The notes: generated by a model not told the origin, from the letters alone. A stretch of 30,518 nucleotides of DNA from CAYZZA01 sp964482685 (GCA_964482685.1 CAYZZA010000013.1:1-30518), one strand, 5' to 3'; shown: positions 7,277 through 15,454, counted from the first letter of the stretch. Made by a program: numbers and translations.

Positions 7277-8278
7277 GTGAACCAACACGATCTTTTTGAT
7301 ATCACCATTATTGGGGCAGGACCGGCAGGATTGTTTGCGAGTTTTTATGCGGGCATGAGACAAGCTAAAGTCAAACTGATTGAAGCCTTGCCTATTCTAG
7401 GCGGACAAGTTTCTTTATTGTATCCAGAAAAAACCATTTACGACATTGGAGGTTTGCCCGGTATAAAAGGACAAGACTTTATTGACGGCTTAGAAAAGCA
7501 AATGCGTTATTTTGAGCCTACGATTTGTTTAAATGAAACTGTTTTAATGGTAGACAAACAACCGGATGGAACGTTCGTGTTGACGACTTCCAAGGGAGTA
7601 CACTTTAGTAAAACGGTTATCATCGCTAGCGGAAACGGTGCGTTTGAACCTCGGAAACTTGCGTTGCCTGGAGCCGACCAGTACGAACAGACCAATCTTC
7701 ATTATATGGTCGCCAATAAAGAACAGTACAAAGATGCGACCGTCGTTCTTTGCGGTGGTGGAGATACTGCGGTTGATTGGGCATTGGAGTTGGAACCTAT
7801 CGCGAAAAAAGTTACTCTAGTACACCGCCGTTCGACTTTTCGGGCAGTTGAATACTCAGTATCTCGATTAAAACAATCCAGTGTTGATATTTTGACTCCC
7901 TACATTCCAGCTGCTTTACACGGCTCGAGTAACGTTTTAGAGTCTGTAACTTTTCAAGAAACAAGAGGAACGAAGGCTCAGACACTTCCGGTTGATTTCT
8001 TTATTGTAAACTATGGCTTTCATTCATCCGCTGCGTTAATGCAGAAATGGAGACTAGAAACTTCGAAACAAGACATACACGTGAATGCACGGATGGAAAC
8101 CTCGATTCCAGGTATGTATGGCATTGGAGATGGGGTTTGGTACGATGGAAAAATCAAATTGATTGCAACCGGAATGGGAGACGCTCCTACGGCGGTCAAT
8201 CACGCTATCCACTATCTAGATCCAGCCAAACGACTTCAACCGATGCAAAGCACCAGCCTTACTTTCAACAAAACCTAA
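7277..8278 (+). CDS. Ferredoxin/flavodoxin-NADP+ reductase (YumC type)
   Basis: This thioredoxin-reductase-like flavoprotein transfers electrons between NADPH and ferredoxin or flavodoxin. It has 333 residues. The FAD-binding loop GAGPAGLFASFYAG is near residues 13-26, then GGQVSLLYPEKTIYDIGG near 43-60. The NADPH-binding loop CGGGDTAVDWALEL is near 160-173, followed by VHRRSTFRA. The C-terminal FAD motif GIGDGVWYDGKIKLIATGMGDA is near 285-306. The redox-active CxxC of true thioredoxin reductases is absent, which supports the YumC assignment. Translation starts at GTG, eight bases from AAGGAGG. It follows the yuiD-like gene by 65 bases and precedes pgpA by 13, so it is probably co-transcribed. 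Confidence 0.93.
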   Translation: MNQHDLFDITIIGAGPAGLFASFYAGMRQAKVKLIEALPILGGQVSLLYPEKTIYDIGGLPGIKGQDFIDGLEKQMRYFEPTICLNETVLMVDKQPDGTFVLTTSKGVHFSKTVIIASGNGAFEPRKLALPGADQYEQTNLHYMVANKEQYKDATVVLCGGGDTAVDWALELEPIAKKVTLVHRRSTFRAVEYSVSRLKQSSVDILTPYIPAALHGSSNVLESVTFQETRGTKAQTLPVDFFIVNYGFHSSAALMQKWRLETSKQDIHVNARMETSIPGMYGIGDGVWYDGKIKLIATGMGDAPTAVNHAIHYLDPAKRLQPMQSTSLTFNKT

Positions 8279-8291
8279 AGGAGACAACCGT

Positions 8292-8798
8292 ATGATTAAA
8301 AAAGAACTCGATTTGAAACAGATTGCACTTGACCGGTTAGAAGAACGTGGGGTCACTCTTGCAGATATTGCTGAACTTGTTTTGTTTTTACAAGAGCCTT
8401 ATTTCGAAGCCCTACATTTCGATGTATGTTTAGAGAATGTCCAAAGTGTTATGGGCAAACGCGAAATACAACATGCGATTATTACCGGGATTGAACTAGA
8501 TATGTTAGCTGAAAAAAAAGTGCTTTCGCAACCGCTACAAGACATACTGGCCAATGATGAAGGGTTGTATGGCATTGATGAAATCATGGCTTTAGCCATT
8601 GTGAATGTCTATGGGTCTATTGGATTTACCAATTACGGATACATCGACAAAGTAAAACCCGGCATTCTCAAAAAACTAGACGATCATTCTGAAGGGGCCA
8701 TTCACACTTTTCTAGATGATATTGTTGGCGCTATTGCAGCTGCTGCCGCGAGCCGCTTGGCACATGACAATCCAAACGTCAGTGGTCTGATGAATTAA
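8292..8798 (+). CDS. pgpA: Phosphatidylglycerophosphatase A (YutG/PgpA family)
   Basis: This 168-residue protein belongs to the PgpA family, which removes phosphate from phosphatidylglycerol phosphate to make phosphatidylglycerol. The family core is seen as HAIITGIELDMLAEK near residues 57-71, then DEGLYGIDEIMALAIVNVYGSIGFTNYGYIDK near 88-120 and an Ala-rich C-terminal helix (FLDDIVGAIAAAAASR). The Asp- and Glu-rich positions around the GIDEI stretch are likely metal ligands. Like Bacillus YutG it appears soluble or peripheral. The ATG follows AAAGGAGACAACCGT. It is the last gene of the plus-strand run and is followed by a strong terminator shared with the leftward lit operon. Confidence 0.85.
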   Translation: MIKKELDLKQIALDRLEERGVTLADIAELVLFLQEPYFEALHFDVCLENVQSVMGKREIQHAIITGIELDMLAEKKVLSQPLQDILANDEGLYGIDEIMALAIVNVYGSIGFTNYGYIDKVKPGILKKLDDHSEGAIHTFLDDIVGAIAAAAASRLAHDNPNVSGLMN

Positions 8799-8844
8799 AG
8801 TGCTTTTTGTTCCATTCTTTTTTGTTTTCCTATTGTTCTACACA

Positions 8845-8888
8845 CAAAAAAACCAACCCCATTACTTTTTGGGTGTTGGTTTTTTTTG
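8845..8888. terminator. Bidirectional terminator between pgpA and lit
   Basis: AAAAACCAACCCC faces GGGTGTTGGTTTTTTTT, with an A-run on one side and a T-run on the other. It serves both converging operons. It overlaps the last codons of lit, whose C-terminal residues KKPTPKK are encoded within the stem, so the two are packed very tightly. Confidence 0.85.
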
Positions 8889-9521
8889 TGCCGAAAAAGA
8901 ATACGCATATCTCTTCGATGCCCATAAACCTCCGATAGCAAAAGTTTCAAACAAGACAAACACAAGGATAAAACAATACATAAAGAAGGCCTGAGGCAAT
9001 GCGTTGATAATCGGATCTGTGGATGCATTGAATAACCACAAATCATTGTTAAAAGCAAGTTTGTGAAACAGGACAAACAACGAATTAAAATTGACCGCGA
9101 TTCCTGCTAATAAAACAAGTGGAACAATAGTTGAATACCGAAAAGGTGTGACCAATGTCCAAATTCGTTGTTCTTTTTTTAGTCGCCACACAAATAAAAT
9201 CGATGTGACGGTACTGAGCAAAAACAATCCATTGTTGAGCAAAAACAATCGTTTTACTTCATAAAAATGAAACAACCCGTTTGGTGAACTTGGAAAGTTT
9301 GGCAGTGACAAGGTCTGAATCCATGGAATGGTTAAATAAGAAAGCAACACGTTGTAATTGTGTAGCAACGTTTCCTGGCTAAAGCCAGTTTGTTGTGGCA
9401 CTCCTAGCTGGCCGATACTCCATTTATATAACGGAGTACACAACAAGACAAACAAAATAGAAAAGGACAACATCCAAATAAATAACGACGTTATCCCAAA
9501 GAAATCCCGTATTTTTCTCAC
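8862..9521 (-). CDS. lit: TIGR01906/Lit-type membrane protein (lipoprotein intramolecular transacylase)
   Basis: This 219-residue membrane protein has about four hydrophobic helices. It carries the TIGR01906/DUF1461 hallmark LPNFPSSPNGLFHFYEVKRLF with His85, then FHKLAFNNDLWLFNASTDPII with His153 (numbered from the GTG). Known family members (Lit of enterococci and Bacillus) move an acyl chain within diacylglyceryl lipoproteins to make the lyso form, which alters immune recognition and copper response. Conserved histidines are catalytic in that family; I infer the same here. The start is probably the GTG at 9521, overlapping the yutF stop (GTGA). An ATG at 9533 is only one base from its purine-rich site. 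It is the last gene of the yunD-yutD-yutF-lit operon. Candidate substrates, OppA and MetQ, are encoded nearby. Confidence 0.82.
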   Translation of the reverse strand: MRKIRDFFGITSLFIWMLSFSILFVLLCTPLYKWSIGQLGVPQQTGFSQETLLHNYNVLLSYLTIPWIQTLSLPNFPSSPNGLFHFYEVKRLFLLNNGLFLLSTVTSILFVWRLKKEQRIWTLVTPFRYSTIVPLVLLAGIAVNFNSLFVLFHKLAFNNDLWLFNASTDPIINALPQAFFMYCFILVFVLFETFAIGGLWASKRYAYSFSAQKKPTPKK

Positions 9522-10294
9522 TTGATCACCCATTCCCCTAGATGTTGAATGGTATACGTCGGATAGATATTCAAACGATCCACCTCTTCTTGGCTAGAGA
9601 CACCCGTTAACACAAACAACGTATCCATCTGATTGGATACCCCAGCTAAAATATCGGTCTTTAAATTATCCCCCACCATCAACACCTCTTCTTTTTTTAA
9701 ATTTAGTTTCTCAAGCGCCACCGTCATCATCACACTTGTAGGCTTTCCGGTAACAATGGGCTTTTTTTGACCCGCCACTTCAACAAGCGCGCCTAAAGAG
9801 CCTGCACCCGGTAGATGCCCTCGTTCTGTTGGGTAATTGGTATCGGCATTGGTCAAAATATACGTTGCGCCTTTATGAATAGCCAGTACCGCCTTTTCAA
9901 AATCCACGTACGAAACCGAGCGATGCAATCCTACAATCACATACTCTGGATTGGTCTCTTCAAGCCTCACTCCCACATTTTGAACAGCTTTCTTTAAGCC
10001 TTCTTCTCCTAAAACATATGCTGTTTTACCCGCCTGCTTTTGTACATAATCCGCTGTAGCCATGGCACTTGTGTACACATCGTCTGCTGTTGCAGCGATT
10101 TGAAATTGAGTACGCAGCCGATAAGCCACTTGATCAGGAGAAGCAGTAGAGTTGTTTGTCACAAACAAGTAAGGAATTTGTTTTTTTCTCAATGTGTCTA
10201 TGAATGCACGCGCATGTGGAAGCACCTCATTTCCTTTGTAGATGGTGCCATCTAAATCAATCAAATAGCCTTTGTATGTTTTTCTGTGTCTCAT
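9518..10294 (-). CDS. yutF: HAD-superfamily phosphatase, NagD/YutF type (TIGR01457)
   Basis: This 258-residue cytoplasmic phosphatase belongs to haloacid dehalogenase subclass IIA. The catalytic nucleophile block LIDLDGTIYKG is at residues 11-21, with Asp13 and Asp15. VTNNSTASP is near 45-53 (second motif, Thr/Asn), GKPTSVMM with the motif-III Lys is near 185, and GDNLKTDILAG with the metal-binding Asp pair is near 205-215. Homologues hydrolyse sugar- or nucleotide-phosphates; the substrate here is unknown. The ATG follows AAGGGGAAAGAA. It begins 11 bases after yutD and ends in a 4-base overlap with lit, which suggests translational coupling. Confidence 0.92.
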   Translation of the reverse strand: MRHRKTYKGYLIDLDGTIYKGNEVLPHARAFIDTLRKKQIPYLFVTNNSTASPDQVAYRLRTQFQIAATADDVYTSAMATADYVQKQAGKTAYVLGEEGLKKAVQNVGVRLEETNPEYVIVGLHRSVSYVDFEKAVLAIHKGATYILTNADTNYPTERGHLPGAGSLGALVEVAGQKKPIVTGKPTSVMMTVALEKLNLKKEEVLMVGDNLKTDILAGVSNQMDTLFVLTGVSSQEEVDRLNIYPTYTIQHLGEWVIK

Positions 10295-10305
10295 TTCTTT
10301 CCCCT

Positions 10306-11103
10306 TTATGTGTCAGATATATTTTTGCGGATATGAAACTTTGGTTTGCCCTTTTCATCTTTTACCGTTTCGACATGGCCGGTATGTGTCGGTTCATTTG
10401 GTTTTGTTGGTTTGACTTCTTTTTTCTCAAAAGAACGACGTGATTTTTTGGTGTTGTCTTCTCGTTTCATAACTGGTTTTGTCGCTGTACGGGCTCGATT
10501 AGTATCTGGCTGAGTACTATCCGTCTTTTTGTTTAGTGGTCGCTTGCCTTCGCCTTTTTTGCTGACATTTTTTTTGCCTTCTGCCTTTTTAGGACTTTGT
10601 TTCCGGCTACTATGAGGCTTTGAGTCTGGTCGCTTGCTGTCTCGTCTTCTCCTATTAGCCGGTTTACGCCCTTCTTTTCGTGGAATTGGCAGCACCCCTT
10701 TACGTCCATCAGCTCGCTTCAAGACATAATACGCACATCCAAAATTACAGTATTCAAGCAAATAATCTTCTAACGATTCAATTCGCAATTCATCTGGTGC
10801 TTTTTTGTAGTCATTTCGGTAAAACCCTTTTAAACGTACTTTTTCATCACTGACATCACCAACGATAAAGTCATATTTTTCTAATAAAGAATTAAAGCGT
10901 TTGTTCATTTCTTCTTCATCAAACGCATCGCGATAGTTTTCAACAAGTTCATACGGTATGTGTTTAATCATCAGATTGTTTGCATCGATTCGCTCCACAA
11001 TTTTTTCAATTGGAGGCAAGACCGATTTCTCTTCGAGTACTCCTTGTATGTCTTGCAGGTCTTTTGGTGAATCTTCTGCCCCGTTCTGTTTAATCTTCTC
11101 CAT
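10306..11103 (-). CDS. yutD: YutD-family protein (DUF1027) with long basic tail
   Basis: This 265-residue protein of unknown function is conserved in Firmicutes. The YutD core lies at about residues 40-130: IPYELVENYRDAFDEEEMNKRF, then EKYDFIVGDVSDEKVRLKGFYRND and LEDYLLEYCNFGCAYYVLKR with two conserved cysteines. From about residue 140 onward the sequence becomes low-complexity, rich in Lys, Arg, Ser, Thr and Pro, and probably disordered. The tail is roughly as long as the core; most YutD proteins are much shorter. I start it at the ATG at 11103, nine bases from AGAGG, rather than the GTG two codons earlier, which lies too close. It is 16 bases after the broken yunD and 11 before yutF. Confidence 0.82.
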   Translation of the reverse strand: MEKIKQNGAEDSPKDLQDIQGVLEEKSVLPPIEKIVERIDANNLMIKHIPYELVENYRDAFDEEEMNKRFNSLLEKYDFIVGDVSDEKVRLKGFYRNDYKKAPDELRIESLEDYLLEYCNFGCAYYVLKRADGRKGVLPIPRKEGRKPANRRRRDSKRPDSKPHSSRKQSPKKAEGKKNVSKKGEGKRPLNKKTDSTQPDTNRARTATKPVMKREDNTKKSRRSFEKKEVKPTKPNEPTHTGHVETVKDEKGKPKFHIRKNISDT

Positions 11104-11119
11104 CGTCACGTTCCTCTTT

Positions 11120-12453
11120 CTATTTCTCTATTTTTATCGGGTACGTACATGCTAGATAGCGCCCTACAACTTCTCGTAAAAAAGCAGGAAACAAATGCAC
11201 ATTCTGCTTGTTTTGGTTCAATTCAGGAAAATAATTAGCAAATACAAAGTGATCTACTGTGGCAAATGTGTAGTCTTTCTCCCCGTCAATCGGTTGGCCA
11301 TGCCAAGTCCAACAGGCTTGCGTCCCATCGTACTCCATTCCTGAAAAACACAGCGCACCTGTTTGTTCCCCGCGAAACCCAATACTTTGCACAATCAATG
11401 CTTCTAGTTCGTCTCTAATTGTGTCCATATGTTTTAAAAAGGACAACAATTTGCTGCCTTGTAGCGTCACACGTACAATGCGCATCGGGTGTGGCAAACA
11501 GGCATGAAGCTCTTTTTCAGTCACTAGGCCCGGACCGATTGTCTCTAAAAAAAGACCTGCGTTTAAAAACGCTGCTTCTGTTTGGGCATACTCTTCTACA
11601 GCCCGCAGACCCATTTGTACACTGGTGGTACAAGTATTCCAATCTTTGTTTAATTGTTCAGGAAGAAACGCAATAGAACGTGCAGACAATATGTGTGCGC
11701 CACGTTCCTTATATAATTCATTTTGGTGTGAAGAAGTCTGCGTCATTCGGTGAACCCTTGCACTTTTAGACAAAATGCGTCCCTTAGCTACTTGCAACGT
11801 AACCTCTCCTACATACTCTCCAAACTTTCCAGCTGCTGCGACAAGAGTATCTCCAATGTGTTCGCCTTGTGGCAAGAGATGGTGTGTATGGGCACCAATT
11901 ACTACGTCTATTTCTGGGTAATGAGCTGCGATTTTTTGATCGAACGCCAAGCCAACATGTGACAGCACAATAAATACATCCACCGTGTCTGCATACATGC
12001 GCACACTCTTTGCAATCACCTGTTCGGGATCTAATGCAGTCCAGCCTAAAGGGACGTAACTCACGTTTAGCGGAACAGTCACCCCGCATACTCCAATTGT
12101 GTGTCCACCTTTTGTAGAAAACGTATAAAATGGGTCTGCCCACTCGGGAGACACTCCAGATTGGGTGTCACGCAAATTTGCTAGGACAACTGGGAAGGTA
12201 GCGTTTCTATACAATTCCATCAAGTGTTGTTTGGTGCTCCCGATTCCTTCATTGTTGCTGCATCGATTTGTGCGTCATTAAGCAGCGCAATCATCGCTTG
12301 TCCATCTGTTGCTTCCATCAAGGGATGCGCACGATCAACGGCATCTCCTAAGTCAAAAGTAAAAAAAGAATTGTTATCTTGGGTATATACTTGGCGTTGT
12401 GCCAATAAGTGTGCATGTAAATCATTTACGTGAGCGATGTGTATCGTCTCCAT
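11120..12453 (-). pseudogene. yunD: 5'-nucleotidase/metallophosphatase family gene (YunD), frameshifted
   Basis: Two adjoining frames together encode a YunD-type secreted-family 5'-nucleotidase homologue. The N-terminal metallophosphatase part (12220-12453) holds the metal-binding HVNDLHAHL and FDLGDAVDR. The rest (11120-12220) holds SHVGLAFDQ, GAHTHHLL and the 5'-nucleotidase C-terminal domain (NAGLFLETIGPG). The frame breaks near 12250: after ACAAT the expected codons for Ile/Leu-Gly-Asn-Asn before Glu-Gly-Ile-Gly are missing. Restoring 10 bases would rejoin the frames (about 447 residues) and recreate the TIGNNEG metal motif. The first frame now ends in TGA overlapping an ATG (TGATG) of the second. 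It is first in the operon with yutD, yutF and lit. Start ATG 12453 has only a weak ribosome site. The lesion could also be an assembly error. Confidence 0.82.
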
Positions 12454-12478
12454 TGAACATCCACTACTTTCATTGTTT

Positions 12479-12507
12479 AGTATACCACGGGGAACTAGTC
12501 CGGTGAA
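12479..12507 (-). promoter_or_regulatory. Promoter of the yunD-yutD-yutF-lit operon
   Basis: On the minus strand: TTCACC (12502-12507), a 17-base spacer, and TATACT (12479-12484) preceded by TGG, an extended -10. The start would be near 12472, about 20 bases ahead of the yunD ATG. A short leader fits the weak ribosome site. Confidence 0.55.
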
Positions 12508-12636
12508 ACGAACAAAATCCACTCAAGGGGTTTGTAAGTCCCACCGCATATTCCCTTTTTTAAACAAGTAGAGTACACTGTTTCTATTATAGTAGATATT
12601 TGTTTTTTATGCTTGTTCATTGAGAGGATGATTTAC

Positions 12637-13386
12637 ATGCAAAAACCCATTATAGGTGTTCCAGGCAGTTTGTTGACTACTCCGTTAAACGAATTTGAGC
12701 ACTTGCCTGTCACCTACACACAACACGGCCTTATGGAAGGATTAGCAAACGCCAATAGCTTGCCTTTTATCTTGCCGATTATTCCTGCCTACACAAACGA
12801 AGACATCACAGCATACATAAACCAAGTGGATGCTCTCGTCTTAGCTGGAGGGAACGATCTTTCTCCTTACTTGTACAACCAAGAACCCCATCTAAAATTA
12901 CAAGAAACCGTGCCTGCACGGGATGAATTTGAGTGGGCCCTGGCACAAGAAGCCCGTAAGCAAAAGAAACCTCTTTTAGGGATTTGTCGAGGGCTTCAAT
13001 TGATCAATGTATTGTTTGGTGGGACCTTATACCAAGATTTAGGTGACCTAAATACACCCATTCAACACGTACAAGCTTCAAAAGAGTACGTTGGGACACA
13101 TACGGTTTCTCTTTCTCCAGATAGTTTTCTTGGAGGTGTCTTTGGTAGAGAATACCGTGTAAACTCCTATCACCATCAAGGTATTCACCTCCTTGGAAAC
13201 GGACTCCGTGAAGTAGCGTGGAGTCATGACGGCCTTATAGAAGGGATTGAACACACAGACCCCACTCACCCCATTGTTGCGATGCAGTGGCACCCTGAGT
13301 GGATGTGTGCATACGACCCGGTGATGCAACAACTTTTTGATTCCTTTGTAGAACTTGTGCGCACACATGAGAAAACGCACCTTTGA
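12637..13386 (+). CDS. Class I glutamine amidotransferase, peptidase C26 (gamma-glutamyl-gamma-aminobutyrate hydrolase-like)
   Basis: This 249-residue enzyme belongs to the glutamine-amidotransferase superfamily and resembles PuuD and other C26 peptidases that cleave gamma-glutamyl amide bonds. The nucleophile elbow GICRGLQLINVLFGGTLYQD puts the catalytic cysteine at C117. YHHQGIHLL is near residues 178-186, and MQWHPEW carries His219 and Glu221, completing the triad. VLAGGNDLSPYLY near 68-80 is the family oxyanion strand. I start it at the ATG at 12637 because GAGAGG lies nine bases upstream; a TTG eight codons earlier is in frame but unsupported. It is 71 bases before the aldo-keto reductase but each appears to have its own promoter. 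The natural substrate is not known. Confidence 0.88.
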   Translation: MQKPIIGVPGSLLTTPLNEFEHLPVTYTQHGLMEGLANANSLPFILPIIPAYTNEDITAYINQVDALVLAGGNDLSPYLYNQEPHLKLQETVPARDEFEWALAQEARKQKKPLLGICRGLQLINVLFGGTLYQDLGDLNTPIQHVQASKEYVGTHTVSLSPDSFLGGVFGREYRVNSYHHQGIHLLGNGLREVAWSHDGLIEGIEHTDPTHPIVAMQWHPEWMCAYDPVMQQLFDSFVELVRTHEKTHL

Positions 13387-13418
13387 GGCTTTTTTTCAAT
13401 CTTATTTGGCCTTCATGA

Positions 13419-13424
13419 TATACT
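13419..13424 (+). promoter_or_regulatory. Extended -10 promoter for the aldo-keto reductase
   Basis: TATACT is preceded by TGA. A weak -35 (TTCAAT) lies 18 bases upstream. The start codon at 13458 is about 34 bases downstream, after GGAGGAG. Confidence 0.5.
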
Positions 13425-13457
13425 GAAACAAGAAGCAACTAAAATGGAGGAGAACAT

Positions 13458-14279
13458 ATGAGCATAAACGAAACAGTAACGTTACGAAACAATGTGGAGA
13501 TGCCTCGTTTTGGACTAGGTGTTTGGCAAGTGGAAGATGGAGCAGAAGTAATCCGTGCCATTAAGTGGGCTTTAGACACTGGGTATAGAGCCATTGATAC
13601 GGCTGCGGTTTACGGCAACGAAGAAGGAGTAGGCCAAGCCCTCAAAGAATACGGCCTTAAAAGAGAAGACATCTTTGTCACCACAAAAGTTGCCAACTCT
13701 GATCAAGGATATGAACAAACTCTTGCTGCTTTTGAGACGAGTCTCACGAAGTTAGGGCTTGAGTACATTGATTTGTATTTGATTCACTGGCCTTTAGCCG
13801 AGACATTTGTGGAAACGTGGCAAGCACTCGAGACGTTGTATAAACGGAAAAAAGTACGCGCCATTGGGGTATGTAATTTCCACGAACATCATATGGAAAA
13901 GTTACTAGAAACGGCTGAAATTGTGCCTATGGTCAACCAAATTGAATTGCATCCTTTTCTTTCACAAGTTCCTTTACGCGAATACTGCCAGTCAAGAGGC
14001 ATTGTTGTAGAAGCCTATTCTCCACTTGGAAGTGGACAGCTATTGGACAACAAAGAGTTGAAGAAAATAGCCAAAAAACACAACAAAAGTGTCGCCCAAA
14101 TTATTTTGCGTTGGGATTGGCAAATTGGCGTCATCACCATTCCAAAATCAGTGCATAAAGAACGAATTGAAGAAAATGCGGACATTTTTGATTTTGAACT
14201 ATCAGACGAAGACATGACCTTCATTGATTCTTTAAACAAAAATGAACGTGTGGGCTGGAATCCAGAACGCTTCGATTGA
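13458..14279 (+). CDS. Aldo-keto reductase (YvgN/2,5-diketo-gluconate reductase type)
   Basis: This 273-residue cytosolic NADPH-dependent TIM-barrel enzyme reduces aldehydes and ketones. The catalytic tetrad is visible: Asp47 in AIDTAAVYGNEE, Tyr52 in the same block, Lys77 in VTTKVANS, and His110 in YLIHWPL. The third signature, ITIPKSVHKERIEENADIFDFELS, is near residues 222-248, where Lys and Arg bind the NADP 2'-phosphate. GVCNFHEHHMEKLL is near 137-150. The length is normal for bacterial AKR5 relatives. Homologues detoxify methylglyoxal, but the substrate here is unknown. The ATG follows GGAGGAGAACAT. It converges on oppF across a strong terminator. Confidence 0.93.
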   Translation: MSINETVTLRNNVEMPRFGLGVWQVEDGAEVIRAIKWALDTGYRAIDTAAVYGNEEGVGQALKEYGLKREDIFVTTKVANSDQGYEQTLAAFETSLTKLGLEYIDLYLIHWPLAETFVETWQALETLYKRKKVRAIGVCNFHEHHMEKLLETAEIVPMVNQIELHPFLSQVPLREYCQSRGIVVEAYSPLGSGQLLDNKELKKIAKKHNKSVAQIILRWDWQIGVITIPKSVHKERIEENADIFDFELSDEDMTFIDSLNKNERVGWNPERFD

Positions 14280-14409
14280 CCTTTTTTCTTTTCTTGTTAT
14301 TTCTTTTGGCTAAAAAACAACTTGGTTTTCTATTGTGGTTTCACGAAAAGGAATTCTTTACAAATAATTGAATGCCCTCTAGAAAGCACTAAATAACCTT
14401 TGTAGAAAA

Positions 14410-14446
14410 GAAGCCCCCGCTTATCACAGTGATAAGCGGGGGCTTC
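14410..14446. terminator. Perfect 18-bp hairpin terminator between AKR and oppF
   Basis: GAAGCCCCCGCTTATCAC pairs perfectly with GTGATAAGCGGGGGCTTC around a single central base. A T-rich run (CTTCTTTTC) follows on the minus strand, so it best terminates the opp operon. The plus side has fewer Ts. The remaining 14280-14497 shows nothing else of note. Confidence 0.85.
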
Positions 14447-14497
14447 ATTCATATGGAAAATTTGTCTACGTACTATTTGGACTTTTTTGTTTTATGT

Positions 14498-15454
14498 TTA
14501 AAGTCCCAATACTTCTTGCATGTTGTCTTGACTCGTCCACTTTTTGATTTCTTCCGGTGTTCCTAAAACAGTGTGGGTTCCTTCAATAGTGTGAGCGATT
14601 CCTTTTTCATAATCAATGCCACTTGTGGCGTAATCGTATCCCAAGGCGACCCGTTTCTTTTCAACAGCTGGGTTGGCATGCGGAATAGCCGATAGCAATG
14701 AACGTGTATATGGATGAATCGGGTTAGAAAAGATTTCTTCTGTAGTACCTGTTTCTAGCATATGCCCTAGGTGCAACACTCCAATACGATCTGAGATGTA
14801 CTGAACCATCGATAAGTCGTGGGCGATAAACATATACGCAACGTTTGTTTCTTTTTGAATTTCTTTCATTAAGTTTACAATTTGTGCTTGAATGGATACG
14901 TCTAATGCACTAATGGCTTCGTCCGCAATGATTAAATCTGGGTCCATTATGAGCGCCCTGGCGATTCCAAGTCGCTGTCTTTGACCGCCAGAAAATTGAC
15001 TTGGGAAGCGACCAGCAAAATCTTTGGAGAGTCCCACTCGTTCTAAGATTTCAAGCACTTTTTGTTTACGCTCTTGCTTGGAACCAGCTTTGTTGTGCAA
15101 ATCTAGCCCGTGGGCTACGATATCCATAACGTTTTTTCTCGGATTCAAACTTGCCATCGGGTCTTGGAAAATCATTTGCATTTTTGTGCGCAACATCGAT
15201 TCTGTCTCTTTATCCATTTTCCCAGAGATGTCTTGTCCATTAAATTCCATGGTGCCGTCGGTAATATCATGCAAGCGAATGACCGAACGTCCGATAGTCG
15301 ATTTTCCACTTCCAGACTCTCCTACCAATCCATACGTCTCACCTGGATAAATCTCAAAAGAAACCCCATCGACTGCTTTAACCGAGTAATTTCGACTTAC
15401 TTTAAAATATTGTTTCAAATTATTCACAGAAAGAATCGGTTTAGCTGACTCCAT
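14498..15454 (-). CDS. oppF: Oligopeptide ABC transporter ATP-binding protein OppF
   Basis: This 318-residue cytoplasmic ATPase subunit powers peptide import as one of the OppD/OppF pair. Walker A GESGSGKS is at residues 45-52, the Q-loop (MIFQDPMASLNP) near 93-104, signature FSGGQRQR near 158-165, and Walker B LIIADEAISALD near 178-189, with the switch His in FIAHDLS near 213. The C-terminal oligopeptide-transporter extension (HPYTRSLLSAIPHANP) is present. The ATG overlaps the end of oppD by 14 bases, implying translational coupling. It is the last gene of oppABCDF and is followed by the 18-bp hairpin terminator. Confidence 0.96.
   Translation of the reverse strand: MESAKPILSVNNLKQYFKVSRNYSVKAVDGVSFEIYPGETYGLVGESGSGKSTIGRSVIRLHDITDGTMEFNGQDISGKMDKETESMLRTKMQMIFQDPMASLNPRKNVMDIVAHGLDLHNKAGSKQERKQKVLEILERVGLSKDFAGRFPSQFSGGQRQRLGIARALIMDPDLIIADEAISALDVSIQAQIVNLMKEIQKETNVAYMFIAHDLSMVQYISDRIGVLHLGHMLETGTTEEIFSNPIHPYTRSLLSAIPHANPAVEKKRVALGYDYATSGIDYEKGIAHTIEGTHTVLGTPEEIKKWTSQDNMQEVLGL

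Noticed and set aside
8800..8994. Small plus-strand reading frame after pgpA
   Set aside because: It runs through the bidirectional terminator and the coding strand of lit.
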